Positions 13,988-14,098 of a stretch of 14,098 nt of DNA are shown here, in pieces; position 1 is the stretch's first letter, and the number at the start of each line of letters is the position of its first letter. Made by a program: the position numbers and the translations under genes. Under the pieces are notes generated by a model that was not told where the DNA came from, ran no database searches, and saw only the letters and a program-made list of their open reading frames with translations. Source of the DNA: an uncultured Lachnospiraceae bacterium (GTDB taxonomy: Bacteria > Bacillota > Clostridia > Lachnospirales > Lachnospiraceae); assembly GCA_946413945.1 (NCBI GenBank), contig CAMKMR010000019.1, forward strand, positions 1 through 14,098, given 5' to 3'.

Positions 13988-14098
13988 TCAATCTCTAATT
14001 ATTGTATTATTATGAAATAAATAAAAATCATTACATTTTATATCAAATTTCACCCAGTTATATGTACTGGAATCATTTGAATATTCCGCTCCTTCAAC
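13988..14098 (-). CDS. C-terminal 36 residues of an unidentified protein, possibly an ABC transporter ATPase
   Basis: Open from the right edge to TGA at 13990-13988. The tail WVKFDIKCNDFYLFHNNT has the alternating strand pattern and N-x-x-LF ending seen at the C-terminus of TOBE domains in MalK/UgpC-type sugar ABC ATPases (often N-x-x-x-LFD-x-x-T). That resemblance is from memory and only 36 residues are visible, so the assignment is tentative. Support for a real gene end comes from the strong terminator about 60 nt downstream. No start is visible. Confidence 0.5.
   Translation of the reverse strand, partial: VEGAEYSNDSSTYNWVKFDIKCNDFYLFHNNTIIRD

Overview
The window reads as a low-GC Firmicutes chromosome, most likely a Lachnospiraceae/Butyrivibrio-like anaerobe. 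This is inferred from the AT-rich intergenic DNA, strong AGGAGG ribosome sites, an ATP-type PEP carboxykinase, a DUF885 lipoprotein and a bacterial V-type ATPase operon in the Enterococcus hirae gene order. Every gene I accept lies on the minus strand.

From low to high coordinates: the N-terminal 310 residues of pckA (1-931, running off the left edge); its leader and promoter (932-1034); a large stem-loop or possible pseudoknot (1144-1218) downstream of a 635-residue DUF885 lipoprotein (1304-3211); a factor-independent terminator (3322-3361); and the complete nine-gene V-ATPase operon (3455-12095). In transcription order the operon is ntpF-I-K-E-C-G-A-B-D, tightly packed with short gaps or overlaps. 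The K subunit keeps all the Na+-coordinating positions known from E. hirae, so the enzyme is predicted to move Na+, either pumping it out with ATP or making ATP from a sodium gradient. Upstream of the operon lie a good promoter, several TGTAAC boxes, a perfect dyad and a 34-bp tandem repeat. A Cof-type HAD phosphatase follows (12446-13279).

The right end (13280-14098) is mostly non-coding in the classical sense but rich in signals. It holds a promoter with a perfect -10 box in front of a predicted compact three-way-junction RNA (13427-13517). Next comes a self-contained micro-gene of 17 codons with its own promoter, strong ribosome site and terminator (13607-13828). Beyond a very strong terminator (13897-13930) is the C-terminal end of a gene entering from the right edge (13988-14098). 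The end of the 17-codon ORF is repeated (21 of 25 bases) just after the stop codon of that gene. These small elements are the least explained part of the window.

Functionally, pckA (carbon metabolism), the Na+ V-ATPase (ion homeostasis or energy) and the HAD phosphatase are separate transcription units; I see no evidence that they form one pathway.
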